Shown: piece after piece, positions 1 to 12,765 of the stretch
Numbering within the stretch: position 1 is the stretch's first letter
Layout: each line of letters opens with the position of its first letter
DNA from: Eupeodes corollae
Lineage: Eukaryota > Arthropoda > Insecta > Diptera > Syrphidae
Direction of reading: 5' to 3'
DNA: 64,000 nucleotides
NCBI RefSeq assembly: GCF_945859685.1
Contig: NC_079149.1
Coordinates: 38,281,136 to 38,345,135 of the forward strand
Notes under the pieces: model-generated
Seen by the model: only the letters and a program-made list of their open reading frames with translations
The model's database searches: none
Told to the model about the DNA's origin: nothing
Program-made: the position numbers and the translations under genes

Positions 1-590
1 TTAATAGAGGTAATTTGTAACAGGTTAATTTAATTTTGTCTTCATCCCTACAAGAACAAGAAAGAATGAAGAGAAGTTTCTTGTTTTTTTTGTTTGCTGT
101 TGGATTGTTTATTAAGGTATATAATTGAGTCAGTTAGTGGCCTTGAAGTTGTGGGCTATTCATTTGATTCAATAATGAAATATAACACTCGCACGTTTGG
201 GTAGAGATATTATACCTATCTGCATTTATATTGTCTTGATATACCTTATATATACATTCACACATATGTGTGTATATTTAAAGAAGTCTGATTTAATGAA
301 TAACTTTTTATGAGTTAAACACACTTGGTAGGTGTCTTCTTCGTTGTTGAAGTGAGTCGTTGTAGGGTATATTTGACGATGTACAAGTAGCGACTCAAGT
401 GAAATATAACTACTGAAAAGAATTTTCAGTTTTTTATGAATAAACTCGCTAAAGTATGGAATACAAATTTCAACCACTCTTATGTATGTGTGCATTTTGT
501 GTAACTTTAACTATAACGCACGATGTTGATTGTAAATAAAACAAAACGTTCTTAGAGATTTTTTTGTTTGTTTTTATTAATAACAAAGTA
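1..590. other. AT-rich noncoding stretch
   Basis: I see no recognisable gene, repeat match or RNA here. The 89-codon open frame on the minus strand at 226-495 has no domain-like composition and is probably chance. The stretch leads directly into a reverse-transcriptase relic. Confidence 0.5.
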
Positions 591-594
591 GGTA

Positions 595-900
595 GTCTCA
601 ACTGATTTTGCAAAAGCGTTTGATAGCAAAATTCTGTTATCCAAAGTTGAAAACTTTAGTTTTCATTCAAATTTATTAAATTGGTCTTGTTTGAATATCA
701 CTAGAAGAACTCAGTAGAACTCAGTATGTTCGAATTAATAAGATGTAATCCTGCGAATGCTACTTCTGTGGTCCCTCAAGGAAGCTTTTTATTACCTCTC
801 CTTTTTCTAATATTTTCCTTAAAACTTCAATCATTTCATTCATGTTCTTTGTGTATGATGATGATGACCTCAAACTTTTTCTAAGCATTAAATGAAATGC
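595..900 (+). pseudogene. CR1/Jockey-superfamily LINE reverse transcriptase relic
   Basis: A decayed piece of a non-LTR reverse transcriptase. Reading from about 595, the plus strand gives TDFAKAFDS followed by ILLSKVENF, which matches the first catalytic block (F-x-K-AFD). Near 765 comes VVPQGS, corresponding to the GVPQGS block, and near 855 an acidic run stands where YADD would be. Stops and frameshifts separate the blocks, so no product is possible. The block order and wording resemble the element at 43.4-46.4 kb (TDFIKAFDS, SGVPQGSHLGPLLF) more than family J. Both ends are lost, so clade assignment is tentative. Confidence 0.7.
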
Positions 901-1259
901 TGAGCATAGTTGTGGTTCAATGTAGTTGATGTTACGAATTATATCATTTTTAAATCCCCAAAACTAGAAGCTTTTAACCCTTACACAAACTTAAAAATGT
1001 CTAGAATTCAATATTTCCACTTGTTATCTTTTTAAAGACTTTAAGGCTGCTTAAATTAACACGAGCACAAAACAAAGAAAAATTTGGCATCCCAAGAAAA
1101 TATACTTGACTACGTAGTTGATCATTAGCATAATTTGAAGCGCATAAACTGAAATAACGGCAAAAATGTAGTACAAAAATTGGCCGTTTGTAAAAATGTG
1201 CGTAATACTACATCATCGTCGGTTCCGACATTCGTTTTCAATAACATCCTTTTGTAAGA
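901..1259. other. Noncoding gap between LINE relics
   Basis: AT-rich sequence with no feature that I can support. Confidence 0.4.
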
Positions 1260-1765
1260 TCGATTGATAAAACGAATTTGCCTGCAGCTCAGCTTTCTGT
1301 TAATTCGATGCTCCTAATGAGGGATATGACACCTTCTGTACTTGTAAACGTTTTATGGGATGAATCTTCTTTCGTACTCTTATACTTCCTAGAGTCCTTA
1401 AAGATCTTGACATTCACAAATCCACTGCCCCTGATAGTATTTCCGCAATTTTTCTGTAGAGGTGTTCTCCAACGCTAGAAAAGACACTGTCTAAGTTTTT
1501 CCAACTGTTTATCTCTACAGGTTTCCGACTGTATGGAAAATAATTGTTTAGCCTGTCCCTAAAAAAGTTGATTTTTTCCCCTTCTAACTATTGTGTAATT
1601 GTATTTACGCCCAATCCTCCCAAAGTCATTGAAAAGATGATCAATTTTTAACTTAAAAAATATCTTGAAGAACGGATCCTTCTTAATGACCGGCAATATG
1701 GCTTTTGTAGTAATAGGTTCACAGATCATATCATAGTCCATCCCATCGAACACTAGAACATAGCA
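1260..1765 (+). pseudogene. Family J (Jockey-type) LINE, reverse transcriptase N-terminal relic
   Basis: Plus-strand reading near 1395-1760 recovers LKDLDIHKSTAPDSI (the KSxGPDGI block) and then, in another frame, LLNDRQYGF and NRFTDHIIVH (the QYGFRSNRSTDDLMVHLTE block). The same order occurs in the copy at 31.0 kb and, inverted, at 36.1 kb. Internal stops and at least two frame changes make it non-functional. The RT palm (YADD) is absent. Another piece of the same family, from its C-terminus, lies at 3.43-3.66 kb. The two pieces cannot be joined simply, because about 1 kb of family sequence is missing between them. Confidence 0.75.
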
Positions 1766-1947
1766 TAGTCCAAAAAATTTCCATTAGCAGCCTAATTTAA
1801 GTCTTCTTTTTTTTTTTGAAAAAAAGCATAAGAATAGATATAAAATCCAAACTGATTGAAAAAAGTTAGTTTCCACATTCACCTTTTTACAAATTTAAGA
1901 AAATTGTGATTGTGATTTTCAAAATTCTTGTTTTTAATATATTGTTA

Positions 1948-2815
1948 CTAGCTGACCCGGCAGACTTTGTAGTGCCTCAATCGATAAATAAAAGACCTAA
2001 ACTTTTGCATCAATTAATTTCAAAACAAACAAAACGTATTGAATAAAAAAGCTTTTTTTTAATGAAATTTTATTATTCATGTTGCTTACTTAAAAAAACA
2101 GAGATTTCCTGAAATAGTGGCTATTTATAAGGTTTACATTTTTATTAACATACAAACACTGATATGATACAGTTTTTTAATTAATTTAAAGCTTTCTCAT
2201 AAACTATATATTTTGTTTTGTTTTGTGGTGCGTAAATAAATAAAAAAAACGGTTTTCCGACGCTCGAACACGCGACGTATAACTGTACATGCTCCAAACA
2301 GGGAAACTCCAAGTTGATTCCGCAAACTTCTATAAACTGTCCTTGCGATTTATTTATTCCCAGACGTACTGGAAATTTTATGCGTTTAAAATCAAATGGT
2401 AAATCCGTTGGAATCATCGGTATTCGCGGGATCAAGAAATCCTCTCCTTTGTATTTTCCTTTTATGATTGTTGCCTCAATGACGTCATTCATCATCTTTT
2501 TCTCTGTCAGTCTTGTTCCATTGCATAGTCGAGGTTGATTAATGTTACGCAGTATGATGACACCACTGACCCTATTTTTAACTGCAAATTGTGAGGTGGT
2601 AATCCAGGCAATTTCAGTAAATGTAAAAACTCCGTGGGATAGTTGACTACGTCATCCTGGTTCATAACGGTGTAGACTGATTTAAAGGAAATCAACTGTC
2701 CTGCAAGAAAATTCTGAATGGTTGCATTGAGATACTCAAAATCTCTATTTTTCGCTGCCAATATTGCTCGTTCACTCAGCCAATTATGGTTATTGAACTT
2801 TTGTAATCGTCACTC
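1948..2815 (-). mobile_element. Helitron 3' end with Pif1-like helicase C-terminus
   Basis: The 3' part of a rolling-circle Helitron. On the minus strand the sequence ends ...GTCAGCTAG and is followed by host T, the CTAG-T terminus expected of a Helitron 3' end, at 1951-1948. A GC-rich segment just upstream can form a weak hairpin, as is usual near this terminus. Helicase-coding relics occupy 2181-2815, and no 5' end or Rep nuclease domain is present. This is a truncated copy that could not move by itself. Confidence 0.8.
2181..2815 (-). pseudogene. Helitron RepHel protein, Pif1-type helicase C-terminal domain
   Basis: Two overlapping minus-strand frames make up the end of a Pif1-superfamily helicase. 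The upstream frame (2507-2815) starts WLSERAILAAKN and continues through TEFLxxLxLPGLPPHNLQLK. After a frameshift near 2560 the downstream frame (2181-2495) carries EATIIKGKYKGEDFLIPRI, then INKSQGQ (a helicase ATP-coupling motif) and YVACSSVGKP (consensus YVACSRVGKP). It stops at KALN, the usual C-terminus. The N-terminal Walker motifs and the Rep endonuclease are absent. One frameshift and the truncation make it a pseudogene. The family assignment is secure from motif wording and the adjacent Helitron end. Confidence 0.88.
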
Positions 2816-3429
2816 ACAGAGATAGAAGGATGCATTTATAGAATATTGTAACCATGATCGTAACACAATATCGTCAATCGTACTACTTTTTTCCGTGTTG
2901 TAATGTTTTTATTTATTTTTTTTGGAGTTTACCTTTAAGCCATAAATCTCCTTGTTCTGAAGTGCGACAGAATCATTGACATATTAGTTGATTGTCAAAT
3001 CTAATGTCAAATATTATGGTTGTGTTCAGAAACTTAATTTGTGACAAAACTTAAGATTTATGAAACTTAAAAAACAAGTACTATTAATAGTGTATTACAT
3101 TTTTTGTTGCGTTCGCGATTTACTTTTGTTTATTTTCGGAACACGACATTAGATACTCTAAACCGCACGCGAAGACTTTTTTCATAGATATGAATGAATT
3201 TGAGCTTTACGCAGCGGTTTGACGTTAGGAACACATATAAATTGCTTAGACATCAGTGAGTGATTATAATTTAATATGAACTTTATAAGGCAATAAAGTC
3301 AAAATTGAGCCTGGAAAACGTATGTATGTCTTTAGGGTTTTCCCGAAAGTTATTCGATTTTTTCTCGCCTTTTAAACCTTCCCAAAAACTCCACGAACAT
3401 TTCAAGACTAAGATAAAAATCTCTTCGAT
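2816..3429. other. Noncoding stretch
   Basis: AT-rich, with no recognisable repeat or open frame beyond chance. Confidence 0.4.
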
Positions 3430-3665
3430 TTAAGGATCATTAGACGAGTTCAAATCTGATTTTATTATCGATATGTTTACATACAATGCTCTGTTGAAAT
3501 AGATAGTTACATTCATCCCCTCAAATAATTCAACCGTAATACCCGTCCCTCTAGGAAGACTCATCGTTTTTTTCTTGAGCCTAATTTCTGAAGTATTTTT
3601 AAGTACAGGATATCTTTTTTTTAGCTTCACTACACGAATGTGTGAATGCACCTTACTATTTATAA
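3430..3665 (+). pseudogene. Family J LINE, extreme C-terminal relic
   Basis: This matches the last part of the family J reading frame in the copies at 22.45-22.65 kb and 32.5-32.67 kb. Shared DNA includes the segment encoding ELASCIPPLK (here near 3490-3525) and the segment encoding RTxRMWNA (here near 3630-3655, CACTACACGAATGTGTGAATGC). Frame is lost throughout. This end region (RT...RMWN.LP..VF) is typical of Jockey-like C-termini. Confidence 0.65.
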
Positions 3666-3834
3666 CTTCTAAGCTGCTGCTCTACAGGTAGATTGCTAGT
3701 ACTTGCACCATAGATCTTCTAGGTGAAATTGAGCGGAAGGACGATTTCAGATTTGACACAATTATGCAATCTTTCAGATTGCAGATATTTAAAAAAAATG
3801 TGTTAGGTAGGTTTGTTGAATAATTCTGGGAGAA

Positions 3835-3925
3835 CCTTCTTAAAAAACCCTCCATTCCTGACAGCATTACTCGTAGAGACAAATTATTGAGAGTTGTAAG
3901 TCATTAGGCCCTTGCGACACCTTAT
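3835..3925 (+). repeat. SINE, 3' fragment (copy 1)
   Basis: Corresponds to the last ~90 bp of the SINE at 26501-26795: CCATTCCTGACA, then ATTACTCG, GAGAGTTGTAAGTCA, TAGGCCC and CACCTTA. The tRNA-like head is missing, and the 3' tail runs into AT-rich DNA. It lies about 170 bp downstream of a J relic. Confidence 0.75.
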
Positions 3926-6404
3926 TTAAATGAATATTAATAGAAGTTTACAAAGAGCTATGCAAGGCATATACAGAAGTTAAATGTACACACATACTTT
4001 TATTTATTGAATGGTAATTTAATTTTATAGCTTTGGTAAAGATGATGTATACTTGAAAATGGATATTTAAATACAAGAAAATTAAGAACATGAAACCTTT
4101 TACACTGTATTAATAAAATAATCATCCACCAGCATATTACGTTAGTTCAGTAATTGACGTTTAAACTTTTGTAAAGCCTAATAACGTTGAATATTATAAT
4201 TTTAAAAGGCCTACTTATTAATTTTATAAATAAAAACAAATGAATCAAAACCAAACCAAAAAAAAATCGATTTAATTTAAATTGTAATTGAAAACGCTAT
4301 CGAATGCCCCGCACTGAACTAATAATTACCTCATTTAATGATGTTTGATTCTTAATAAAAAGATAAGTAAAAAAAATAAAAACATTTGGTAAAATTTTAT
4401 TCAAGGACAAGTTAATATTTTCCACCAATACAGACCTGGATGGCTGAGTCTGAATTTAAATCTGAATCTAAATCTAAGTCTGAGTCCTGTTCGTGTCCAT
4501 TCCTTCAAATGCCTCTGCCATTATGCTTATGCCCTATCGCCCTTATTGAATATTTATGAGTGAATATTTATGAACCTTAAATTAAATGTCATCATGCTTG
4601 GTTGTCTAATGAGTATAGGTAGCTTCTTACTAAAGTTCTATACCAGATAAATATACTATATATTTGCTTGTAAATAATGTAGGAGTTGGTAAATATTATG
4701 AGAACCTACCTTTGAAAAAAAAGTTTTCTTTTCCAACTCGCTGATGGATGAAATTACTTCGAAATAATTATTCAACATTAATGGACAATTATTTGTAATT
4801 GCCTTTGGTTTTTGGTCAAAAAATCAAAATTAAAAAAAAGACATCACATCTAGTTGAATATTAAACTTTTATAAAATGAAACAATTTAGAGGTAATTATA
4901 TATGTAAGGCTTATTTTGTAATTATAATAATTAAGTGTTTGTGGATTGAATATTTCCGATGAATTTAACATAGCCCTTCATTTATTATGAAAAACGTTGT
5001 TAGTACTTTCAGGTTGCTTAAAAAAGACTTGAACTTTTTAACTTGATGACTTATTGGAGAACAATTAACACATTTAACTCCAAAATTGTTTGCATAACTT
5101 TAACATTGATGGATAAAAACTGTTTTCACCAAGCTTCTACAAAATACTTTTGTGGTCCTAGACATAAAATAAAAGTAGAAAAAGTTTAAATTTGGCTTAC
5201 TCCAAAGGGGTTATAAGAATGAATGAATGAAAATGAATAGTAATATGGTTATGTAAGAAACTGGGTAAAGTATTACACATTCTTGATGTGCGGCTGAAAA
5301 AGGAATCTTCATACCTAAAAGTGTACCGAACACTAAGCTCAGGGTTAAACTGTTTGGTATTCTTAGCCAATTTGTAGTAAATTTAACAGTTTTCAAGCGT
5401 ATCTACATAAAATTGTTAGTAATATCACATTTTATTTCCTTTACTTTTAGATAAATTAATTCTGTTACATACAAGTAACGTCTAGGCAAATAAATACAAA
5501 AAAAATACATAAGTATATAATTTATTAATATTTTTATTGTTATTATTATGCTTTTATACAATATTCTTTAACCTATCAGTTTGATTGAAATCTAATACGA
5601 CTTGCAACAAAATGTCTTTCTCTTCTATTTTTGCTAAACCCCATAAAAACCCTTCGTACAAACTCAAAACCGAAAATCTTCAAACGAAACAATAAATGTC
5701 GTAATTCCTTATTATTAATGATATTTTATATTATTTGAATATAAAGAGAAAAAAATAAAAAAACAAGAAGAGAGAAGAAATTTTGAATACTTACAAAATA
5801 AAATCATTTATGAAGACTTTGGTAATGTTTCAGTTCGTTTAAGTGACATTCAGTATATGGTAATAAATGTATATTTTATGACATGCAAATATAATAAATA
5901 AAGTAAAATTGAATTAAGCATTTAGAATGTGGAATATATGAATTTTTGTGTTGTTTTTGTTCCAATCTCTTATTTTTATTTATATAGAAATTATGTATAT
6001 GAAGGGGCACTTGTATTTACTTTAACTTATTTATAATTTTGAATTGAATTCAATGTTATTATTCAATGATTTCTTAGAGTCTAATCAAAATCAAAATATT
6101 TGAACAAGAGTATGAAAAACTGCAATAAATGGTTTGCATAATGTTACGTTACGTGTATATATAAAAAGATAAAGAGGAACTTCTGGAGCGTATGTTGCAT
6201 ATTCAATTTCTAAAAAATGAAGTTAATTTGAAATGAATAAACTGACCCAATAAAATATTTCAAATAAAAAATACCTTATGCTCACGTGCATATTAATTTC
6301 AAATAAATAAATGAATGTACATTTTTTTAATTGAAAAGTTTTTGGGTTAAATATATATTTTCTGAGTGAAAATTGGCTCGAAATCAAATATTTTTGTATT
6401 ATTA
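3926..6404. other. Long AT-rich noncoding stretch
   Basis: I see no gene, RNA or repeat family shared with the rest of the window. Open frames here are short and have no recognisable domains. This could be intergenic or intronic host DNA. Confidence 0.45.
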
Positions 6405-6960
6405 CGGGACCTTAAACCGTAAAGAAATATTAAAATATCAAATCCAACAAATCGAAGAAATTAACACAACTTTATCTATGGGAAGTGAAGAATAGTTTCT
6501 TTTTTACAGTTTCTTTGTGACATATAGGAAATATGTATATGGCAAGTTTTGCATTCGTGCAAAATTTCGAACTCGAGATTTAAATCAAACGATGGTAGAG
6601 AAGTCGAAAAAAAGTGGGTTCCGCCATTCCGTCCGGGCTGTTTTGTCTGTCTGCCCACGCTTCTACAGCCTAAACCATTGGGTCGATTGAGTTAAAACTT
6701 GGTAGTAAAGGTTTTGAGCAGATTCGTGTTAGGCGTTTTTTCATTTTTTTTAAGATCAAAACTAACAGTGGCCTCCATACAATTTTTCGGTCAAAAAACG
6801 AAAACTCGAATATTCTAAAAACAAACCGATCGATTTTTTTAATTTTCTCTAAAATTTTATTTTTTAATTTAGCTTCTTTTAATAAGAAAAACATATTTTT
6901 GTACTCAGAACAGAACCTCAGAAAAGGTACCACTCGTAGAACAGTTATTTTTTTTTTCTT
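6405..6960 (+). repeat. Interspersed repeat R, copy 1
   Basis: Shares ordered blocks with 33060-33480 in the opposite orientation: AACGATGGTAGAGAAGTCGA at about 6588-6607 and ATTGGGTCGATTGA at about 6677-6690, then AT-rich sequence. Its first ~85 bp (6405-6490, GGGACCTTAAACCGT to TATGGGAAGTGAAG) instead match the 3' end of repeat P at 12.68-12.76 kb. The copy therefore joins two repeat modules. No coding capacity is visible. The nature of the family is unknown; a non-autonomous transposon is possible. Confidence 0.6.
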
Positions 6961-8345
6961 AATTTTCTCAGCAACTTATCAACCGAATTCGATATTTTTT
7001 TTTGAACAAGCTCTAATATTGCCTTATTGATATTCGATTATCAAAATTGCAATTTTTAATTGTTTGGATTTTTAAAAAAATGTTGAATTTTTTTTCAAAA
7101 TTCAAACGCGTCAACTTTTTTTATAAAATTCAAATATAGAGCGTATATTTATAATCACTAAACGACTGCCGACCAAAAATGTTTTTAGAACAATATTGAA
7201 ACATTTTATACATAAAACATTAATTTAATAAAACGGCCGTGTAGGGCCACTGCATAAGATTAACGAATATGATATATTTAATCAACAATCAATTTTAAAG
7301 AAGTATCAACAAGTTTTATCTCGGTACCTTTGTATATATGAGTTTAAAATATTATTCCTTAAGAATAAGGATTTTTCACACGTATTTTACCTGCATTCGC
7401 CTATATAAAAGAATAAATACTTAGTACAAGTTAAAGAAACGGGCCAGAACGAGTATATGTATTTTCTATTTTATTCTACCTACCAATAACATTCCTTCAT
7501 TATCATCATAAACATGTCTTTATCTATCTATCTGCATAGAGATGATCACACCAATCAACTATTTTAGATAATTTAATTTCTATCCTGGTTCTTTTAATAT
7601 TAAACTAAATCCAAAGGAAAAAGCTTTGAGCGAACTTGTTGAATACACAAACAATTGTTTTCGTTAAGTATGCCTACAAGTATTTTTCATATCCGGGATG
7701 AGTTGTCTTAGAATAAGTTGTGTCTTGGGATAAATCGCGCGGTTTTTTGACAAGTCAAATGGCATTTCTAACTTTGAATGCAAACTTATTTTACAGGGAT
7801 ATTTTAAAATCTTGTATATGTACTTTTTAATCAGAATCTTAAATCATTTTATTATCTTATTTAGTTTCTGGAAATTCTCATTAAATATAAGTATTTATTT
7901 AACTCTATATAAAGTTTTGAGCAAACCTTAAATTTAATACTTTAACATTTTTGAAAAATACGTTTTTGATTCAAACTTTTATTTTAATTTATTGCTCTAA
8001 TTTTAAAAATACCTCATTTTAAAATTATTTTTTATATTTTTTGATATACGTATTTCAAAACCTTCATATTAGATAATTGCTTAGACAACAGATTCGTTCC
8101 AAGACCAAAACCTAATTTCAAACCGGTTTGAATTTTTCTGTTGAAAAAAACGTTTTAGCATACATTTTTTAGAGTTTCTTTCAAATTTTTCAAAAACTAT
8201 TGCTATTATTTTAAGTGAAATTACATTTAGCTTGACGTGATAAAATTATCATTAGATAATTTGGAGAAGTTTTTAAAAACAATCAGAAAGTGAAAAAAAA
8301 ATAACTGATTATACAAAATCTTTTTCACCTTTTTTCAAGAATACA
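6961..8345. other. AT-rich noncoding stretch
   Basis: Runs of A and T with no feature I can support. Confidence 0.4.
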
Positions 8346-8790
8346 TAATTTTTTAGCTATTATCTTTTTGGCAACACTGGTTTAAACAGCTGGCCCACGT
8401 TTCGTGTTTTGTTTCTCTGTCAATCATCTGTCAATCATCAATCATCTTCACTTTGGTCTATAGTTTAACTATGAATCGTATTACAAACGAACAACGCTTG
8501 CAAATTATTGCATTTTATTATAAAAATACGGCTCTGTTCAGAAAGTTCATCGCGCGCTTCTTCCAGAGAGCGACGAAGCTTATTTTTGGCTCAATTGGTA
8601 CGTAAATAAGGCCAAAATCGGACCAAGCGGATGGACCATTTGAGGCGCAGTCAAGGTCAACATTATCATGAAATAATTTTCAAACATTAAATTATATGAA
8701 CCAACCGTACTATTGATTCAACTAAAGATTTCATGCATTTTTCTAAATTGTATGTGTTTTTTTTAACTTTTTTATAGCTTTAAAAAATGA
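8346..8790 (+). mobile_element. Internally deleted mariner-like element (copy 1)
   Basis: A ~445-bp relic of a mariner-family DNA transposon. The transposase N-terminus starts at 8471 (MNRITNEQRLQIIAFYY, a helix-turn-helix type start). After a one-base frame change it reads SVQKVHRALLPE and then jumps directly to SDEAYFWLNWYVNK, which in intact relatives lies in the catalytic core (SDEAHFWLNGYVNK, second catalytic D region). About two hundred codons between the N-terminal DNA-binding half and the core are missing. The C-terminal tail (GQHYHEIIFK) follows near 8665. Imperfect inverted ends may be ATTTTTTAGCTAT at 8346-8361 and its near-complement at 8774-8789. It cannot encode active transposase. 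Confidence 0.75.
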
Positions 8791-11790
8791 CACTTTATTT
8801 CGTATTATTAAATTGGCTTTAAATTACTTTCACCACCAAACAGAATTTTCAAACAAGTTTGGTTCATGTATGTCGACCTCATAATACTCCTAAGTGGATA
8901 ATAATTATTTTTGATTTAATTTTCGAAACTTCCAGGCGATAAGTTTTGTCGTACAACAAATTTTGAGTCACTTCAAAAATAGAACTGGTTGTTCTTAATT
9001 TTAAATCCTGATTTAAATAGTTTTAGTGTTTGTTTTTCTCTACATTCTTGAAAATGTATGTCTCAAATGTTCAATGCCAAGTGAAAGTTAGGAGCCTTGA
9101 TTATTCAAGAAAGAAGCACGTACAATTCAGTCGTGCATTTTATTTGAAAATTTTTGGACAAACATTATCGACATCATTATCACCAAAACATGCCTTACAT
9201 CACTTCCATGTCTAATAATTGTGTTTCCTTTTCTACATTCGAGTCTTTTTGGGTAGGTTGTGTATTTTTAGAACATCTACAAGTCAATATGTGCAACACT
9301 TCGTTATTTTTGTTCTCATCAGTCATTCATAGAGAAATCAAAAATATCCTTTTTTTAAGAGAAATATTCCTTCGAATAAACCTAGATTTTTCGAACTTTT
9401 CGATGGGGTAAATATTAAATTTCGGTCAGTCATGCGCATTTTAGACAATATTGAGTTTCGAAATACGAGCATAATATTCAACACACTGTGAGTCTGTGAC
9501 TCTATTTAGAATCTAAACAGAAAACGAAAAGGATATTTTTTGAGTTCATTCATAAAACGAAGGAGAAAATTATGTTGTCCTTGCATTTTTGTTATGAATT
9601 TATTGTTGTTATAGATGTAGATGTAGAAATATTTAAGTTAGTACAGATATATATATGTATATGTATGCATGTATCTCATATGTGTTATATAGGAGTATAA
9701 AAATAGATTGATGTGGAACAATTAAAGAGATAGATAAATTCTTGACGCGTGTTTGGCAAAGCAAAGCAAATTGATTGATGTTCAAAGTATTCATCATATG
9801 TTTAAGCGTATATACGAACATAGACACTTACACACTCATATTCAGCTGTGATTTAAGGTTAGGTATTTAAAATGATATGGGAAAACGGGAACATGAATTA
9901 AGGCATTATACATAATTGATAAGGACATTTTAATGAAAATTAAATTAAAAGTTATTTTTGAATTAAAATTTTTTAAGGGTGCATATTTCAGATACATTTA
10001 AAATGTATTTAATTCTTTAGAAATTTGTATTTTTAAACCTGGAAATTGAGCAATATCATACAGTTCAGTTAAGTTATTTAATTATTGTAAACCAATCATT
10101 TTATTAAAATTGATACAAACCAAATAATTTAGAATTGGTCATAGCTTTTTGATAACCAGGTAGTAGTTTAACAAGGAAAAACTTTAAAACTTTATGTTTT
10201 TTATAAGGTTATTTTAATTTAACGAAAATATTTTCTTCAAACAAAATAAGGTTTATAAAACCACGTATAAAATACAAAAAGCTAAATTTAGAACAAAATA
10301 AATAATTCATTTAACACAAAAGAACAAATTCAAAATAAACAACATGAGCATAAAGTAATACAATTTTATATTTAAAGCCAGGACTTTTAATAATCTCCTG
10401 TCAGATAGTTCTTCTTGTTTTTGAATAGTCCTGATTCTGGAATCTTTATCAATATACTTTATCTTTTTTGGGGGATTGAGTCCCCTCTAAATAGTTTTTC
10501 AAATTGCACCTTCAACATTTTTCATTCCCTTTCTTTTCTCAAAAATTAATTTGTACAAACCAATGTTTGATTCTCCAATAACAGAATTTATATGCCTGTG
10601 GAACGATTTGACAAAATTTTGCGTTGTAGGCGTCTTCATCTCAAATTGAGTGTGAATGCTCCAAAACAAAGGAAGGTACGCGGGTGTTTTCTGTTTTTTT
10701 TTTTTTGTTTACATAAAATTCGTCAAACAAGTCCATTATTGGCTTTGTCTCAGAAGGCATTTCTTCTATTAATTTATTAAAGGCTAAAGAAGTTCTATCT
10801 AGGGCCATAAAAGAAAGTGCGCATTATGCCGAATTTTCAAAAAAAAATTCTCTATCAGAACCATACTTTTTTTGGCAACCAGATTTTTAGACACTCCGAT
10901 AAATGGACTGAAACAGATAAAACTGCACCCCTTTGGTATACAGTCAACATACAAGTTTCTGATGCTGTTAATAGCTGCTTTTTAAAAATCCATAATACAT
11001 AGTTTTGGACTACATTGAATTCCTTGTTTGAGAGCATAATTATGAAGAAGTAACTGTCAACGTTACAGTGGATGGTATAAAGTTGATAGAAAAATGTTGG
11101 TACAAATTTGAACGTGCCATCCATCATCCAAAACCGACTTTTTTTCCAAATGCTTTAAATTTTCTAAACTTTTCGTTATAATTATTCTGTGCTTATCTTT
11201 TAATATGTCATCTACAATAAAAAATTTCTCGTCTAGTACTAAAAAAATCACATATTTTATACCAATCGAGTTTTCAATTTTAAACTTTAAAATTACATTA
11301 TTTATTTTTAAATAGAGGCACATGATCCAATTACATTTTAATTGATTTTTTGATTGATAGAGAATAATGTAAGCCTTTAAAATACTATTAGAATCGATCG
11401 TTGAGAAAGTTATATAAAGAAAAAGATCAGATTTTAATATTTGTAAGAACGCAGGTACTCTAATTAAATTGCTTTGTACTATTTTTCAAATGGTAGCACA
11501 CCTTTCTTTCGATATTTTTCTATCAGTTTATATTATAAATTATTATATATTAACGATGTTAAGTTGATTCAAAGGACGTTGACATGTTTTTTGTTTATAA
11601 AACTTAATAAATTTGCATCTGGTACGCTTGAAATTTGCAATATTTAAGCCCATATTTTATTAATTTTAATTAAAAATGTTTAACCAATTAAGTCACAAGT
11701 AGATTACATGATTGAAAAAAGAGGCTGGGATGCGACCCACACTGATAACTTACCATCTTGTCTGTCGATTTGTCTTGCTTTAAAGTTTGT
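8791..11790. other. AT-rich noncoding stretch with a small microsatellite
   Basis: No gene recognised. A short TA/TG-rich microsatellite lies at about 9647-9675. The open frames at 10592-10780 and 10817-11323 have no convincing protein similarity. Confidence 0.45.
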
Positions 11791-11794
11791 CTAT

Positions 11795-12765
11795 ATGTAC
11801 TCGTATCAATTTTTTTCCAAATTTGCGTACTATTTTTTGTAGATTTTATTTTTTATGAAAAAACGGACTGTTGGATTTTTATATAAAAATTACTGAATAT
11901 CGAAAACAATTTGTCCTAATGTTGAAAACGATATTTCTTATAAGATAAAATTAGTTTGAAAAGATATTTAAGTCGAAAATCAATTTTTACCAACTTTTGT
12001 TAAATTTTTTGTACAAAAATTGTCAACTCAATTTTTTCCAAAATTTTACTGAATGTTAACAACAATATTTTTTAAAGGATAAAAGTAGTTTAAAGACAAT
12101 ATCTACAATTTTTGAAGAGATATTTGAGTCGAAAATCAATTTTTCTAACTTGTAAACATATTTTTGTAGGTTTTTATTTTTTGTAAAAAAAACTGCCAAT
12201 TGGGTTTTTCTTAAAATTTTATCAGATGTCAAAAACATTATTCTTCGTTGCACAAAATTGTTTTGGATATGAAATGATATTTTAGTCGTAAAATTTTGGA
12301 GGTGACAAACTTTTTTTCAGGTTTTTGATTTATAAAAAAACCGTTAAATGGATTTTTTTCAAAAAATATTCTTCTTTGATATCACGTCACAATATATTAT
12401 ATAAAATTTAATTCAAGTCTCTAGCGTTTTTGGTTCGTAAGATATTTAGGGTTAACCAAAATGTTCACCTTTTTTTCAAACTGCTATGGTAAAAAAACCA
12501 CCCACCCAAATTTCTTGAGAGCCCTTTCTGCATCTTTCTGCCTTATTATTTGTATAACCAAATTTATTTGAAATCGATATCTCTTCTGGTTCTTGATCTA
12601 TTGACGACGAAAAAACGTACGAACGTACGTACACACGGACGCACAGATATCTTTCTAAAATTCGTTTATTTCAACTCTAGGGACCTCGAAACGTCGAGAA
12701 ATATCAAAATTTTCAATTTGACAAATCGAACCCATTAAAATAACTTTCTATGGGAAGTTAAAAAT
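11795..12765 (+). repeat. Interspersed repeat P, copy 1, with internal tandem subunits
   Basis: A ~0.95-kb repeat matched in the same orientation at 17375-18335. The left part is a run of diverged ~110-180 bp tandem subunits, each containing GTTTTTATTTTTTGTAAAA followed by ACTGTCAATTCG-like sequence and GAAAAGATATTTGAGTCGAA-like sequence. The right part is unique to the family: CCACCCACCC, CTGCCTTATTATTTGTATAA, GACGACGAAAAAACG, a palindromic ACGTACGAACGTACGT block near 12617, AACGTCGAGAAAT, and TATGGGAAG at the end. No protein is encoded. It is probably a non-autonomous element, class unknown. Confidence 0.75.

Noticed and set aside
10592..10780. ERFDKILR-like start resembling piggyBac transposase.
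   Set aside because: The similarity stops after a few residues, downstream catalytic blocks are absent, and no inverted ends or TTAA pair were found.
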